A stretch of DNA of 8,696 nucleotides from Candidatus Nanoarchaeia archaeon (GTDB lineage Archaea > Nanobdellota > Nanobdellia > Tiddalikarchaeales > Tiddalikarchaeaceae), in assembly GCA_028704265.1 (NCBI GenBank), contig JAQVLH010000038.1, forward strand, positions 1 through 8,696. Reading direction: 5' to 3'. The notes under the pieces were generated by a model. That model was not told the origin of the DNA, made no database searches, and saw nothing but the letters and a program-made list of their open reading frames with translations. Position 1 is the stretch's first letter. The number at the start of each line of letters is the position of its first letter. Of this stretch, positions 1-4,896 are shown in pieces. The position numbers and the translations under genes were made by a program.

Positions 1-1
1 A

Positions 2-1072
2 CTTAATACATTAAATATTAATAAAGGAATAAAATCATCAAGATTAAAACAATTGGAAGAAAAAGAAATTGATGAATTAAAAGATATTAAAAAAGATTTA
101 GAAAAACAAATAAAAATTTTTGAAACTGAATTAATTGATTTTAAAAATAAAATAAATAGCAATGAAAAACAATTAGAAATTTACTTAAAAGAAGAAGACG
201 GCTTTAATGAAAAATTAAAAGAAAATTATAATAAAAGGGATGAATTTGAAAATTCTTTAAAAGATTCTAAATTAAAAGTTGAAGAAAATAAGATTTACAT
301 AAAAGATTATGAAGATAAAATAAACAATTACAAATTATTAATTGCTGAAATAAAAGGAAAAATAGAAGGATTAGAATTGCAGTTTAATGAGTATAAAGAT
401 TTAGAATTAAAATTACCAAGAAAAGAGCCGAATGAATTAGAACACGATATTTTTATGCTTGAAAAAAGATTAGAGCAATTTGGAAACGTTAACCTAAAGG
501 CTTTAGAAGTTTTCAAAATAGTGGAAGAAGAATATCAAGAAGTAAAGGATAAAATGGATTTATTAGAAAAAGAAAGCGGCAACATTATGAACACTATGAA
601 AGAAATAGAGCAAAAGAAAAACAACACGTTTATGGAAACATTTAAAGAAATAGAATCTAACTTTGAAAGAATATTTTCAATAATGAGCCCAGGAGGTATA
701 GCTAATATGATTCTCGAAGATATGGCAAATCCAATAGAAGGAGGAGTGGATATAAAAGCAAGACCTAAAGGCAAGAAATTTTTAACTTTAAAAAGTATGA
801 GTGGAGGAGAAAAAACAATAACTGCACTAAGTTTTATATTTGCAATACAAGAATATGCTCCAGCACCATTTTACATAATGGATGAAGTTGAAGCAGCATT
901 AGATAAAGAAAATGCAACATTATTCGCTAAATTATGCAAACAATACAGCGAAAAAGCACAATTTTTAGTAATAAGCCACAATGACAATGTAATAAGTGAA
1001 GCAGATTATTTATATGGAGTAAGCATGGACACAAACGGAATAAGTAAAATAGTGACATTGAAATTGGATTAA
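2..1072 (+). CDS. smc: SMC chromosome segregation ATPase, C-terminal part (5' truncated by window edge)
   Basis: This is the C-terminal coiled-coil arm and ATPase head half of an SMC protein, which loads on and organises chromosomal DNA as a homodimer. The reading frame is open back to base 2, so the TTG at 53 is internal and the real start lies outside the window. Bases 2 to about 480 encode Lys/Glu-rich heptad-type helix. A GNVNLKALE segment at about 480-510 is typical of the arm-to-head transition. The ABC signature SMSGGEK lies near 789-812, Walker B FYIMDE near 868-886, and the D-loop ALDKEN near 895-912. An ISHND segment (H-loop position) follows near 970-985. The Walker A half must be upstream and is not seen. 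The next gene starts 2 bases after the stop, so they are probably co-transcribed; scpA/scpB partners are not found downstream. Family assignment is secure from the head motifs. Confidence 0.95.
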   Translation, partial: LNTLNINKGIKSSRLKQLEEKEIDELKDIKKDLEKQIKIFETELIDFKNKINSNEKQLEIYLKEEDGFNEKLKENYNKRDEFENSLKDSKLKVEENKIYIKDYEDKINNYKLLIAEIKGKIEGLELQFNEYKDLELKLPRKEPNELEHDIFMLEKRLEQFGNVNLKALEVFKIVEEEYQEVKDKMDLLEKESGNIMNTMKEIEQKKNNTFMETFKEIESNFERIFSIMSPGGIANMILEDMANPIEGGVDIKARPKGKKFLTLKSMSGGEKTITALSFIFAIQEYAPAPFYIMDEVEAALDKENATLFAKLCKQYSEKAQFLVISHNDNVISEADYLYGVSMDTNGISKIVTLKLD

Positions 1073-1074
1073 TA

Positions 1075-1611
1075 ATGATAAAAATAACTTATTTTGTGCA
1101 TGGAACAACAAATGATAATGAAAAAGAATTGTCATCAGGATGGAAAGATGCTGATTTATCCGCAAAAGGAATACAGCAATCAATAAATCTAAAAGAAAAT
1201 GTCAAAAACATTAAATTTGACGCAGTTTTTTGCTCTGATTTAAAAAGAGCTGTTGAATCAGCAAGGCTTACTTTTGGAAATAATATCATTCAGGATAAAA
1301 GGCTAAGAGAATGCAATTATGGCATTTTTAACGGCAACAAATCAATCATTGTTGAGCCAATGCAGGAAAAATGCATTGACAAAAAATTTCCAGACGGCGA
1401 AAGCTATGAGGATGTCAAAAAAAGGATTAAGAGCTTTTTAGAATTTTTAAATAAAAATTATCAAGAGAAGCATATAGCTATAGTGTCCCATAAAGCTCCT
1501 CAGCTAGCATTAGATGTACTTTTGAAAGGAAAAACTTGGAACCAAGCATTTGAGCAAGACTGGAGAAAAAACAAAAATTGGCAGCCTGGATGGGAATATA
1601 TTATTAAATAA
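1075..1611 (+). CDS. Histidine phosphatase (phosphoglycerate-mutase-like) superfamily protein
   Basis: This 178-residue cytosolic protein has the layout of the histidine phosphatase superfamily, which transfers phosphate through a phospho-histidine intermediate. The putative catalytic His9 lies in YFVHGTTND. Next come a DADLSAKG segment (about 25-32), matching the usual D-x-x-L-T-x-x-G region, Arg58 in SDLKRA, Glu79 in RLREC, and the second His138 in VSHKAP. The usual Arg of the RHG motif is replaced by Val8, so either the phosphate pocket is built differently or the activity is altered. There is no signal peptide. The gene begins 2 bases after the smc stop and probably shares its transcript. 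It ends 3 bases from the convergent gene at 1615. The substrate cannot be told from sequence; phosphoglycerate mutase itself is unlikely given the short length and altered motif. Confidence 0.82.
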   Translation: MIKITYFVHGTTNDNEKELSSGWKDADLSAKGIQQSINLKENVKNIKFDAVFCSDLKRAVESARLTFGNNIIQDKRLRECNYGIFNGNKSIIVEPMQEKCIDKKFPDGESYEDVKKRIKSFLEFLNKNYQEKHIAIVSHKAPQLALDVLLKGKTWNQAFEQDWRKNKNWQPGWEYIIK

Positions 1612-1614
1612 TTT

Positions 1615-2256
1615 TTAAGGCAATTTTATCATTGTTGTATTAAGATTACTCATAAATTCTTTTGAAACTGATAATTGAGGAAGAACTTTCAATAAATCAA
1701 AAACCTTCATTATACCACTTAAAGGTTTAACATAAAAATCATTCATTAACAATCCAAAGAATACTGTACCAAAAGACCTGATTCCTAAAGAAATAACCTT
1801 TAAAGGATCATTATTTGCATTTTTAGACATAACCATCCATTCATTAATTATTTGCTCCAAATTAATTAATTCAGCATAAAAATAAATATGATTATTATCA
1901 GTGCCTTTTAGCTCATCAGATGCAAGTTTAATATAATCAATGCTTGAATTAAAAAAATGAATACTTCCTGAAAAGCAAGAGGTTTTATTATAATAAATTT
2001 CTGCACTAAAAGTGACATTATTAAACGTTTTTAAAAGCATAACTAAATCAGAATTATTTAACAATTTTGCATTAAAAACCTCCAAAACTTCTTTAGGAAA
2101 TTCAGTTAAATTAGTATAACTTTTGTTTAATTCAGAATCATTGATTGAAATAGTCAAACCGCTAAGATTGCCGCAAAATTCCTTAAAAATAGGAGTATAA
2201 GAAAAGCCAGAAGTAAGAGCTAATAATGCAATTATTAAAAAAAAATGTTTGCTCAT
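1615..2256 (-). CDS. Secreted protein of unknown function, N-sequon rich
   Basis: I do not recognise this 213-residue protein. It opens with a Sec-type signal peptide (MSKH, then a hydrophobic FFLIIALLALTSGF core, probable cleavage near residue 19). The mature part holds about nine N-x-S/T sequons, in line with archaeal surface N-glycosylation, and two cysteines (in FCGN and TSCF) that could pair outside the cell. There is no obvious membrane anchor, although residues around 150-170 are fairly hydrophobic. The arrangement of a short strand-rich part followed by helix and DPLKVISLG faintly recalls SCP2-like lipid-binding folds; this is a weak inference. The promoter lies in the 35-base gap behind the neighbouring gene at 2292-2783, which also encodes a small secreted protein, so the two may work at the same place but are not strictly dependent on one transcript. 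Confidence 0.75.
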   Translation of the reverse strand: MSKHFFLIIALLALTSGFSYTPIFKEFCGNLSGLTISINDSELNKSYTNLTEFPKEVLEVFNAKLLNNSDLVMLLKTFNNVTFSAEIYYNKTSCFSGSIHFFNSSIDYIKLASDELKGTDNNHIYFYAELINLEQIINEWMVMSKNANNDPLKVISLGIRSFGTVFFGLLMNDFYVKPLSGIMKVFDLLKVLPQLSVSKEFMSNLNTTMIKLP

Positions 2257-2280
2257 TAAATATTATTTAATGAGCCGTTA

Positions 2281-2290
2281 ATATAAAAAA
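2281..2290 (-). promoter_or_regulatory. TATA box for the secreted-protein gene at 1615-2256
   Basis: On the minus strand this reads TTTTTTATAT, centred about 28 bases before the ATG at 2256. That is the archaeal TATA-to-start distance, so the transcript would be leaderless. It lies just after the stop of the upstream gene. Confidence 0.55.
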
Positions 2291-2291
2291 C

Positions 2292-2783
2292 TTACTTAAG
2301 AAAAGCTAAAATCCAATTAAAGAAATTAGTAATCGCACTAACTATTTGACTAACAATTCCTTTGTTTTCTAAAACAATATATTCTCTTCCAAGTATGCCA
2401 TTTAAAGCGCTAATAATTATTTCACCTTTAGCGCCATTTGAAGCACAAATAACAGTTTCAGCATCAAGCAAAGATTTAACACTTTCAATTGAGCCAGAGT
2501 TAAATAATGATTCAAGCAATCCTGAACTCATCTTACAAGTAAGACTTGAATTAACAATGCCTTCCGTAACTTCTGAACCATTTAATCCAACACTAAGAGT
2601 AACTAATTCTTCAGTATCAGTTAAATTAAAGCCTATATTGAAAGGCAGAACAACCTGCAAATATTCAGAATAAGCAGTAATTACACTACTTAAATCAACA
2701 GTTTTATTGCTTAATAATTCCGCAGAATTACAAAAAGCAACACTCATCATCAAAGCCAATAAAGGCAAAATAAACAATTTCAT
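2292..2783 (-). CDS. Small secreted protein, possible SCP2-like fold, C-terminal hydrophobic helix
   Basis: This 163-residue exported protein is of unknown function. A signal peptide covers about residues 1-20 (MKLFILPLLALMMSVAFC, cleavage likely shortly after). Four N-x-S/T sequons and two further cysteines (LTCK, VICAS) follow. Residues of about 60-130 alternate strand and helix: LVTLSVGL, then SSLTCKMSSGLLESLF, SIESVKSLLDAETVICASN and GEIIISALN. This order resembles the last part of SCP2-type hydrophobic-ligand domains, where a strand, a short helix with a Leu pair, a second helix and a closing strand follow each other. I treat this as a hypothesis only. The last 20 residues (IVSQIVSAITNFFNWILAFLK) form an amphipathic or membrane-seeking helix that may hold the protein at the membrane. 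The start is supported by a TATA box at the leaderless distance. No typical lipobox is seen before Cys18 (Phe stands at -1). Confidence 0.75.
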   Translation of the reverse strand: MKLFILPLLALMMSVAFCNSAELLSNKTVDLSSVITAYSEYLQVVLPFNIGFNLTDTEELVTLSVGLNGSEVTEGIVNSSLTCKMSSGLLESLFNSGSIESVKSLLDAETVICASNGAKGEIIISALNGILGREYIVLENKGIVSQIVSAITNFFNWILAFLK

Positions 2784-2803
2784 AATAGTTTATATTATTT
2801 GAG

Positions 2804-2815
2804 TATTTTAAAAAG
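2804..2815 (-). promoter_or_regulatory. TATA box for the gene at 2292-2783
   Basis: The minus-strand CTTTTTAAAATA is centred about 27 bases upstream of the ATG at 2783, with no Shine-Dalgarno sequence between. This suggests a leaderless transcript and supports the chosen start. Confidence 0.55.
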
Positions 2816-2832
2816 TTAATTAAAAGAAAAAA

Positions 2833-2899
2833 TAGTGGGCTTGACCGGATTTAGAACTGGTCCTTTGCTAAAGCAAAGCCCCAGGGGAAACTCAACAAA
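2833..2899 (-). repeat. tRNA-Val 3'-end/hairpin repeat, copy 1
   Basis: This is the outermost copy of the family. Bases 2833-2847 on the plus strand equal the 3' end of the tRNA-Val gene at 4047-4119 (acceptor strand, part of the T-stem and the trailing CTA). The shared core GATTTAGAAC and a hairpin at 2857-2884 follow, then the tail GGGGAAACTCAAC. The hairpin has outer stem CTGG/CCAG, a TC-opposite-CC internal loop, inner stem CTTTGC/GCAAAG and loop TAAA. The outer stem is CCAG/CTGG in the other intact copies, so two base pairs have changed together. Copy 2 begins 81 bases on. Confidence 0.9.
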
Positions 2900-2913
2900 T
2901 TAAAAGAAAAAAA

Positions 2914-2980
2914 TAGTGGGCTTGACCGGATTTAGAACCAGCCCTTTGCTGATGCAAAGCCCTGGGGGAAACTCAACAAA
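2914..2980 (-). repeat. tRNA-Val 3'-end/hairpin repeat, copy 2
   Basis: This copy has the same architecture as copy 1, with the hairpin at 2938-2965: outer CCAG/CTGG, CC-opposite-CC internal loop, inner CTTTGC/GCAAAG, loop TGAT. It is almost identical to copy 4 at 3967-4033 (one visible difference, C against T in the CTCAAC tail). Copies 2+3 therefore form a roughly 100-base direct repeat with copy 4 plus the tRNA-Val 3' end, bracketing the ORF6N gene. Confidence 0.92.
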
Positions 2981-2989
2981 TAAAAAAAA

Positions 2990-3050
2990 TAGTGGGCTTG
3001 ACCGGATTTAGAACCTGTTATTTTTAAAAAAGCATATTAGGGGAATTCTT
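2990..3050 (-). repeat. tRNA-Val 3'-end/hairpin repeat, copy 3 (decayed core)
   Basis: Bases 2990-3015 match the other copies exactly through TTTAGAACC. The next 24 bases, the hairpin region in other copies, are replaced by an AT-rich stretch. GGGGAA then resumes at the same spacing as in copy 2, so this is a full-length copy whose hairpin has been lost or overwritten rather than a truncation. It abuts the ORF6N gene promoter. Confidence 0.8.
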
Positions 3051-3052
3051 AT

Positions 3053-3065
3053 CTTAAATATATTA
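3053..3065 (+). promoter_or_regulatory. TATA box for the ORF6N gene
   Basis: CTTAAATATATTA lies about 26-38 bases upstream of the ATG at 3091, with only an A-rich run just before the ATG and no Shine-Dalgarno sequence. It fits a leaderless or very short-leader transcript. The promoter lies inside the bracketing repeats, so the gene carries its own expression signal. Confidence 0.45.
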
Positions 3066-3090
3066 AAATCAGATAATATAATAAAAAAAA

Positions 3091-3960
3091 ATGAATGATT
3101 TAATAATAAATCCTGATGAAATCAAAAGCAAAATCTATACCTTAAGAGGCATGCAAGTAATGCTTGATAAAGATTTGGCTGAAATTTATGAAATTAAATC
3201 AATTAGATTAAGGGAGCAGGTAAAAAGAAATATAAAAAGATTCCCTAATGATTTCATGTTTCAGTTAAATAATTTAGAAGTAAATTTTTTGGTATCGCAA
3301 AATGCGATACCTTCAAAAAAATCTCTAGGAGGATATCTTCCGTATGCTTTTACTGAGCAAGGAGTTGCAAACATTTCAAGCGTGCTCACTAATGATAAAG
3401 CAGTAGAAGTAAATATTTGGATAATGAGAGCTTTTGTTTCTATGAGAAAATTCATCTCTTCGAATGCCCAAATATTTCAAAGATTAGATAATGTTGAAAA
3501 AAAACATATTGAATATGACAAAAAGTTTGAAGAAGTCTTTGATGCAATACAAAGCAAAGAGATTAAGCCTGAAAAAGGCATATTTTTTGACGGACAAATC
3601 TTTGATGCTTACAAATTTGTTTCAGACTTAATAAGAACTGCAAATAATTCTATTGTAATTATTGACAATTATGTTGATGATTCTGTTTTAACATTAATAA
3701 ACAAAAGAAACCTTGGAGTAAAAGCAACAATTTTTACTAAAGATATTTCTAAGGAATTATTGCTTGATTTAAATAAATTTAACTCCCAGTATCCAATTAT
3801 TGAAATAAAACAATTTGAAAAGTCTCATGACAGGTTTATAATAATTGACAATAAGGAAGTTTATCATTTTGGAGCTTCTTTAAAGGATTTGGGCAAGAAA
3901 TGGTTCGCTTTCTCAAAGTTTGGCAAAGAAGCATTCGAAATAATAAATAAATTAAAATAA
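3091..3960 (+). CDS. ORF6N-domain DNA-binding protein with C-terminal PLD-like domain
   Basis: This 289-residue protein has an N-terminal ORF6N domain (about residues 9-95). Its marks are IYTLRGMQVMLDKDLAEIY, REQVKRNIKRFPNDFMFQL and LPYAFTEQGV. The ORF6N/KilA-N group is a DNA-binding family found in phages and in bacterial and archaeal accessory genomes. After a short helical linker (about 120-155), a second domain (about 165-289) ends in SHDRFIIIDN. There His246, Arg248 and Asp253 fit an HxRx4D variant of the phospholipase-D HxKx4D motif, followed by FGASLKDLGKKWFAFSK, which I recall from many ORF6N proteins of this length. With one HKD-like site it may be a dimeric nuclease or simply a binding domain; this is not decidable here. 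A perfect 9-base palindrome interrupts codons 67-74. The gene is flanked by tRNA-Val-end repeats, which points to acquisition as a cassette. The exact role is unknown. Confidence 0.9.
   Translation: MNDLIINPDEIKSKIYTLRGMQVMLDKDLAEIYEIKSIRLREQVKRNIKRFPNDFMFQLNNLEVNFLVSQNAIPSKKSLGGYLPYAFTEQGVANISSVLTNDKAVEVNIWIMRAFVSMRKFISSNAQIFQRLDNVEKKHIEYDKKFEEVFDAIQSKEIKPEKGIFFDGQIFDAYKFVSDLIRTANNSIVIIDNYVDDSVLTLINKRNLGVKATIFTKDISKELLLDLNKFNSQYPIIEIKQFEKSHDRFIIIDNKEVYHFGASLKDLGKKWFAFSKFGKEAFEIINKLK
3291..3311. repeat. Perfect palindrome inside the ORF6N gene
   Basis: Arms of nine bases (GGTATCGCA and its exact complement) surround an AAA loop, preceded by six T and followed, after three bases, by seven A. 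It encodes VSQNAIP within the ORF6N domain. It could be an inserted palindromic element, an operator or a chance feature of codon choice. Confidence 0.8.
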
Positions 3961-3966
3961 AAAAAA

Positions 3967-4033
3967 TAGTGGGCTTGACCGGATTTAGAACCAGCCCTTT
4001 GCTGATGCAAAGCCCTGGGGGAAACTCAATAAA
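3967..4033 (-). repeat. tRNA-Val 3'-end/hairpin repeat, copy 4
   Basis: This copy lies immediately downstream of tRNA-Val in the tRNA's orientation. It carries the tRNA 3' end, the core GATTTAGAACC, a hairpin at 3991-4018 (CCAG/CTGG outer and CTTTGC/GCAAAG inner stems, TGAT loop) and the tail GGGGAAACTCAAT. It begins 7 bases after the ORF6N stop codon and repeats 77 bases on as the tRNA 3' end itself. Confidence 0.92.
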
Positions 4034-4034
4034 T

Positions 4035-4043
4035 AAAAAAAAA
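4035..4043 (-). terminator. Poly-T terminator of tRNA-Val
   Basis: A run of nine T on the minus strand starts 3 bases after the tRNA discriminator. Archaeal RNA polymerase commonly ends transcripts at such T tracts. Equivalent T runs follow the tRNA-end fragment in every repeat copy. Confidence 0.6.
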
Positions 4044-4046
4044 TAG

Positions 4047-4119
4047 TGGGCTTGACCGGATTTGAACCGGCGACATTCGCCTTGTAAGGGCGACGTCATA
4101 ACCACTAGACCACAAGCCC
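4047..4119 (-). tRNA. tRNA-Val (anticodon UAC)
   Basis: The 73-base cloverleaf has acceptor GGGCTTG/CAAGCCC, D-arm GTC/GAC with GTGGTT in the loop, anticodon stem TCGCC/GGCGA with loop CTTACAA (anticodon TAC at 4086-4084), a 5-base variable loop, and T-arm GCCGG/CCGGT with loop TTCAAAT. The discriminator is A, followed by CTA and a T run, so CCA must be added after transcription. There is no intron. Its 3' 27 bases are the source of the Val-type repeats on the downstream side. A TTTTTTAAAT box at about 4151-4160 on the minus strand could be its TATA element with a short 5' leader. Confidence 0.97.
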
Positions 4120-4174
4120 AGATAATGATATAATAAATAGAAATTGAATGATTTAAAAAAGTTTACTCTTTATC

Positions 4175-4564
4175 TTAATTTAGGATTATTTCAAGATTAT
4201 TGAAAGCATTAATCATATTTTGCTCAAAAATTTGAGTTTTTAAATTAGTTGAAATATTTTTTAGCATAGTGCAATAAACGAGATAAAATTCAAAAACATA
4301 TTTGAATTCTTCATTGATTGAAAAAATGTCAGATTCAGATTTTATTATTTTTTCTTTTTTTAAACATTTTATTTCAGTATAAAAAGTTGGTTTTGAGTTA
4401 AAATTAACTGCAAGTTCATGTTTAAAATAATTTTGCTTTAGCAATAAATCTATAATTTTTGAATAATATTTTTCACTACTTTTAAAATAAATATCTATGC
4501 CTTTTTTATAGCTTTCATTATTTATGCTTTTGAGAGGAAAGTTTTCACTAAAAAAATCATTCAT
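4175..4564 (-). CDS. Small putative winged-helix DNA-binding protein
   Basis: This 129-residue soluble protein is not assigned to a named family. Residues of about 33-88 look like a winged helix: a first helix YYSKIIDLLLKQ, a second helix with HELAVNF, a recognition-type helix TFYTEIKCLKKEKII, then a wing-like ESDIFSINEEF. This helix-ELA-helix-LKKEKII-wing order is common in archaeal transcription regulators. The C-terminal 40 residues are helical and could serve for dimerisation. The start at 4564 is backed by a TATA box at the leaderless distance, and two direct repeats of AAACCTAT one helical turn apart lie just upstream, a candidate autoregulatory operator. It starts a single-gene unit that runs toward tRNA-Val. 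Function is inferred from pattern only. Confidence 0.65.
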   Translation of the reverse strand: MNDFFSENFPLKSINNESYKKGIDIYFKSSEKYYSKIIDLLLKQNYFKHELAVNFNSKPTFYTEIKCLKKEKIIKSESDIFSINEEFKYVFEFYLVYCTMLKNISTNLKTQIFEQNMINAFNNLEIILN

Positions 4565-4587
4565 GAAAAATACATTAAATAAAATTC

Positions 4588-4610
4588 TTTAAAAACCTAT
4601 TGAAACCTAT
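4588..4610 (-). promoter_or_regulatory. TATA box with overlapping direct-repeat operator candidate
   Basis: The TATA-like TTTTTAAA (4588-4595, minus strand) is centred 27 bases upstream of the ATG at 4564. Two copies of AAACCTAT (plus strand 4593-4600 and 4603-4610) have a 10-base period and cover the BRE region. A protein bound there would block TBP/TFB, fitting control by the adjacent winged-helix-like protein. Confidence 0.4.
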
Positions 4611-4681
4611 AAAAACAGCTATTTTTTTTTAAAATGATTACTTTTTTAGTTTAAAAACCATGCAGTTGAGATATTGCATTT

Positions 4682-4700
4682 AAAAAAAAATAAAAAAAAA
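4682..4700 (-). terminator. Poly-T terminator of the secreted-protein operon
   Basis: Two runs of nine T split by one A on the minus strand lie 10 bases after the stop of the lipoprotein gene at 4711. A possible hairpin with ATGCA/TGCAT arms (4660-4679) and a short T run lies just beyond it and could back it up. Confidence 0.55.
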
Positions 4701-4710
4701 GGAAATGGGT

Positions 4711-4896
4711 TTAAATCATTTCCCCTAAATCAATATCAGTAATGTTATCTGAATAATCATTCAACAAATCATCAATAGTTTGATTTCCTGAATCAACAGT
4801 AGAAACTTCACTTTCTTGATTTTGTTTAATAATACTAGTGCATCCTGCAAGCAAAACAACCAGCATTAATGAAAACGCTATTAATTTAATATTCAT
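4711..4896 (-). CDS. Small lipoprotein
   Basis: This 61-residue protein has a short N-terminus, a hydrophobic stretch (IAFSLMLVVLLAG) and a classic lipobox LAGC, making Cys19 the lipidation site after signal cleavage. The mature part of about 43 residues is acidic and disordered-looking, with two N-x-S/T sequons (NQT, NIT). Its ATG overlaps the stop of the upstream gene by four bases (ATGA), which indicates translational coupling in one operon, and a GGAG sits ten bases before the ATG. It may act as a lipid anchor or small partner for the helical secreted protein encoded upstream. No specific family is recognised. Confidence 0.75.
   Translation of the reverse strand: MNIKLIAFSLMLVVLLAGCTSIIKQNQESEVSTVDSGNQTIDDLLNDYSDNITDIDLGEMI

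Noticed and set aside
2362..2673. A 103-codon plus-strand open frame opposite the secreted-protein gene at 2292-2783
   Set aside because: The minus-strand gene has a signal peptide, a promoter and sequons; the opposite frame has no recognisable features.
2857..2899. Integron attC-like site (hairpin with internal mismatches, ACTCAAC fitting RYYYAAC)
   Set aside because: The partner GTTRRRY box is not at the other end in the required orientation, and no integron integrase is seen. The resemblance is kept only as an analogy for a single-gene cassette.
2833..3015. Broken tRNA-Val pseudogenes
   Set aside because: Only the acceptor and T-stem 3' strand is present in each copy, always joined to the same hairpin core, so these are structured repeats and not remnants of whole tRNA genes.
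3991..4018. Intrinsic terminator for the ORF6N gene
   Set aside because: On the plus strand the hairpin is followed by G-rich and then A-rich sequence, not a T run.
2833..4033. CRISPR array
   Set aside because: The repeated units are about 65 bases with short A-rich gaps rather than variable spacers, and the repeats derive from a tRNA end; no cas gene is present.
3836..4105. An 89-codon minus-strand open frame over the ORF6N gene end, repeat copy 4 and tRNA-Val
   Set aside because: It translates the tRNA and repeat sequence and runs antisense into a well-supported gene; it is a by-product of the repeats, although similar frames may be misannotated as proteins elsewhere.
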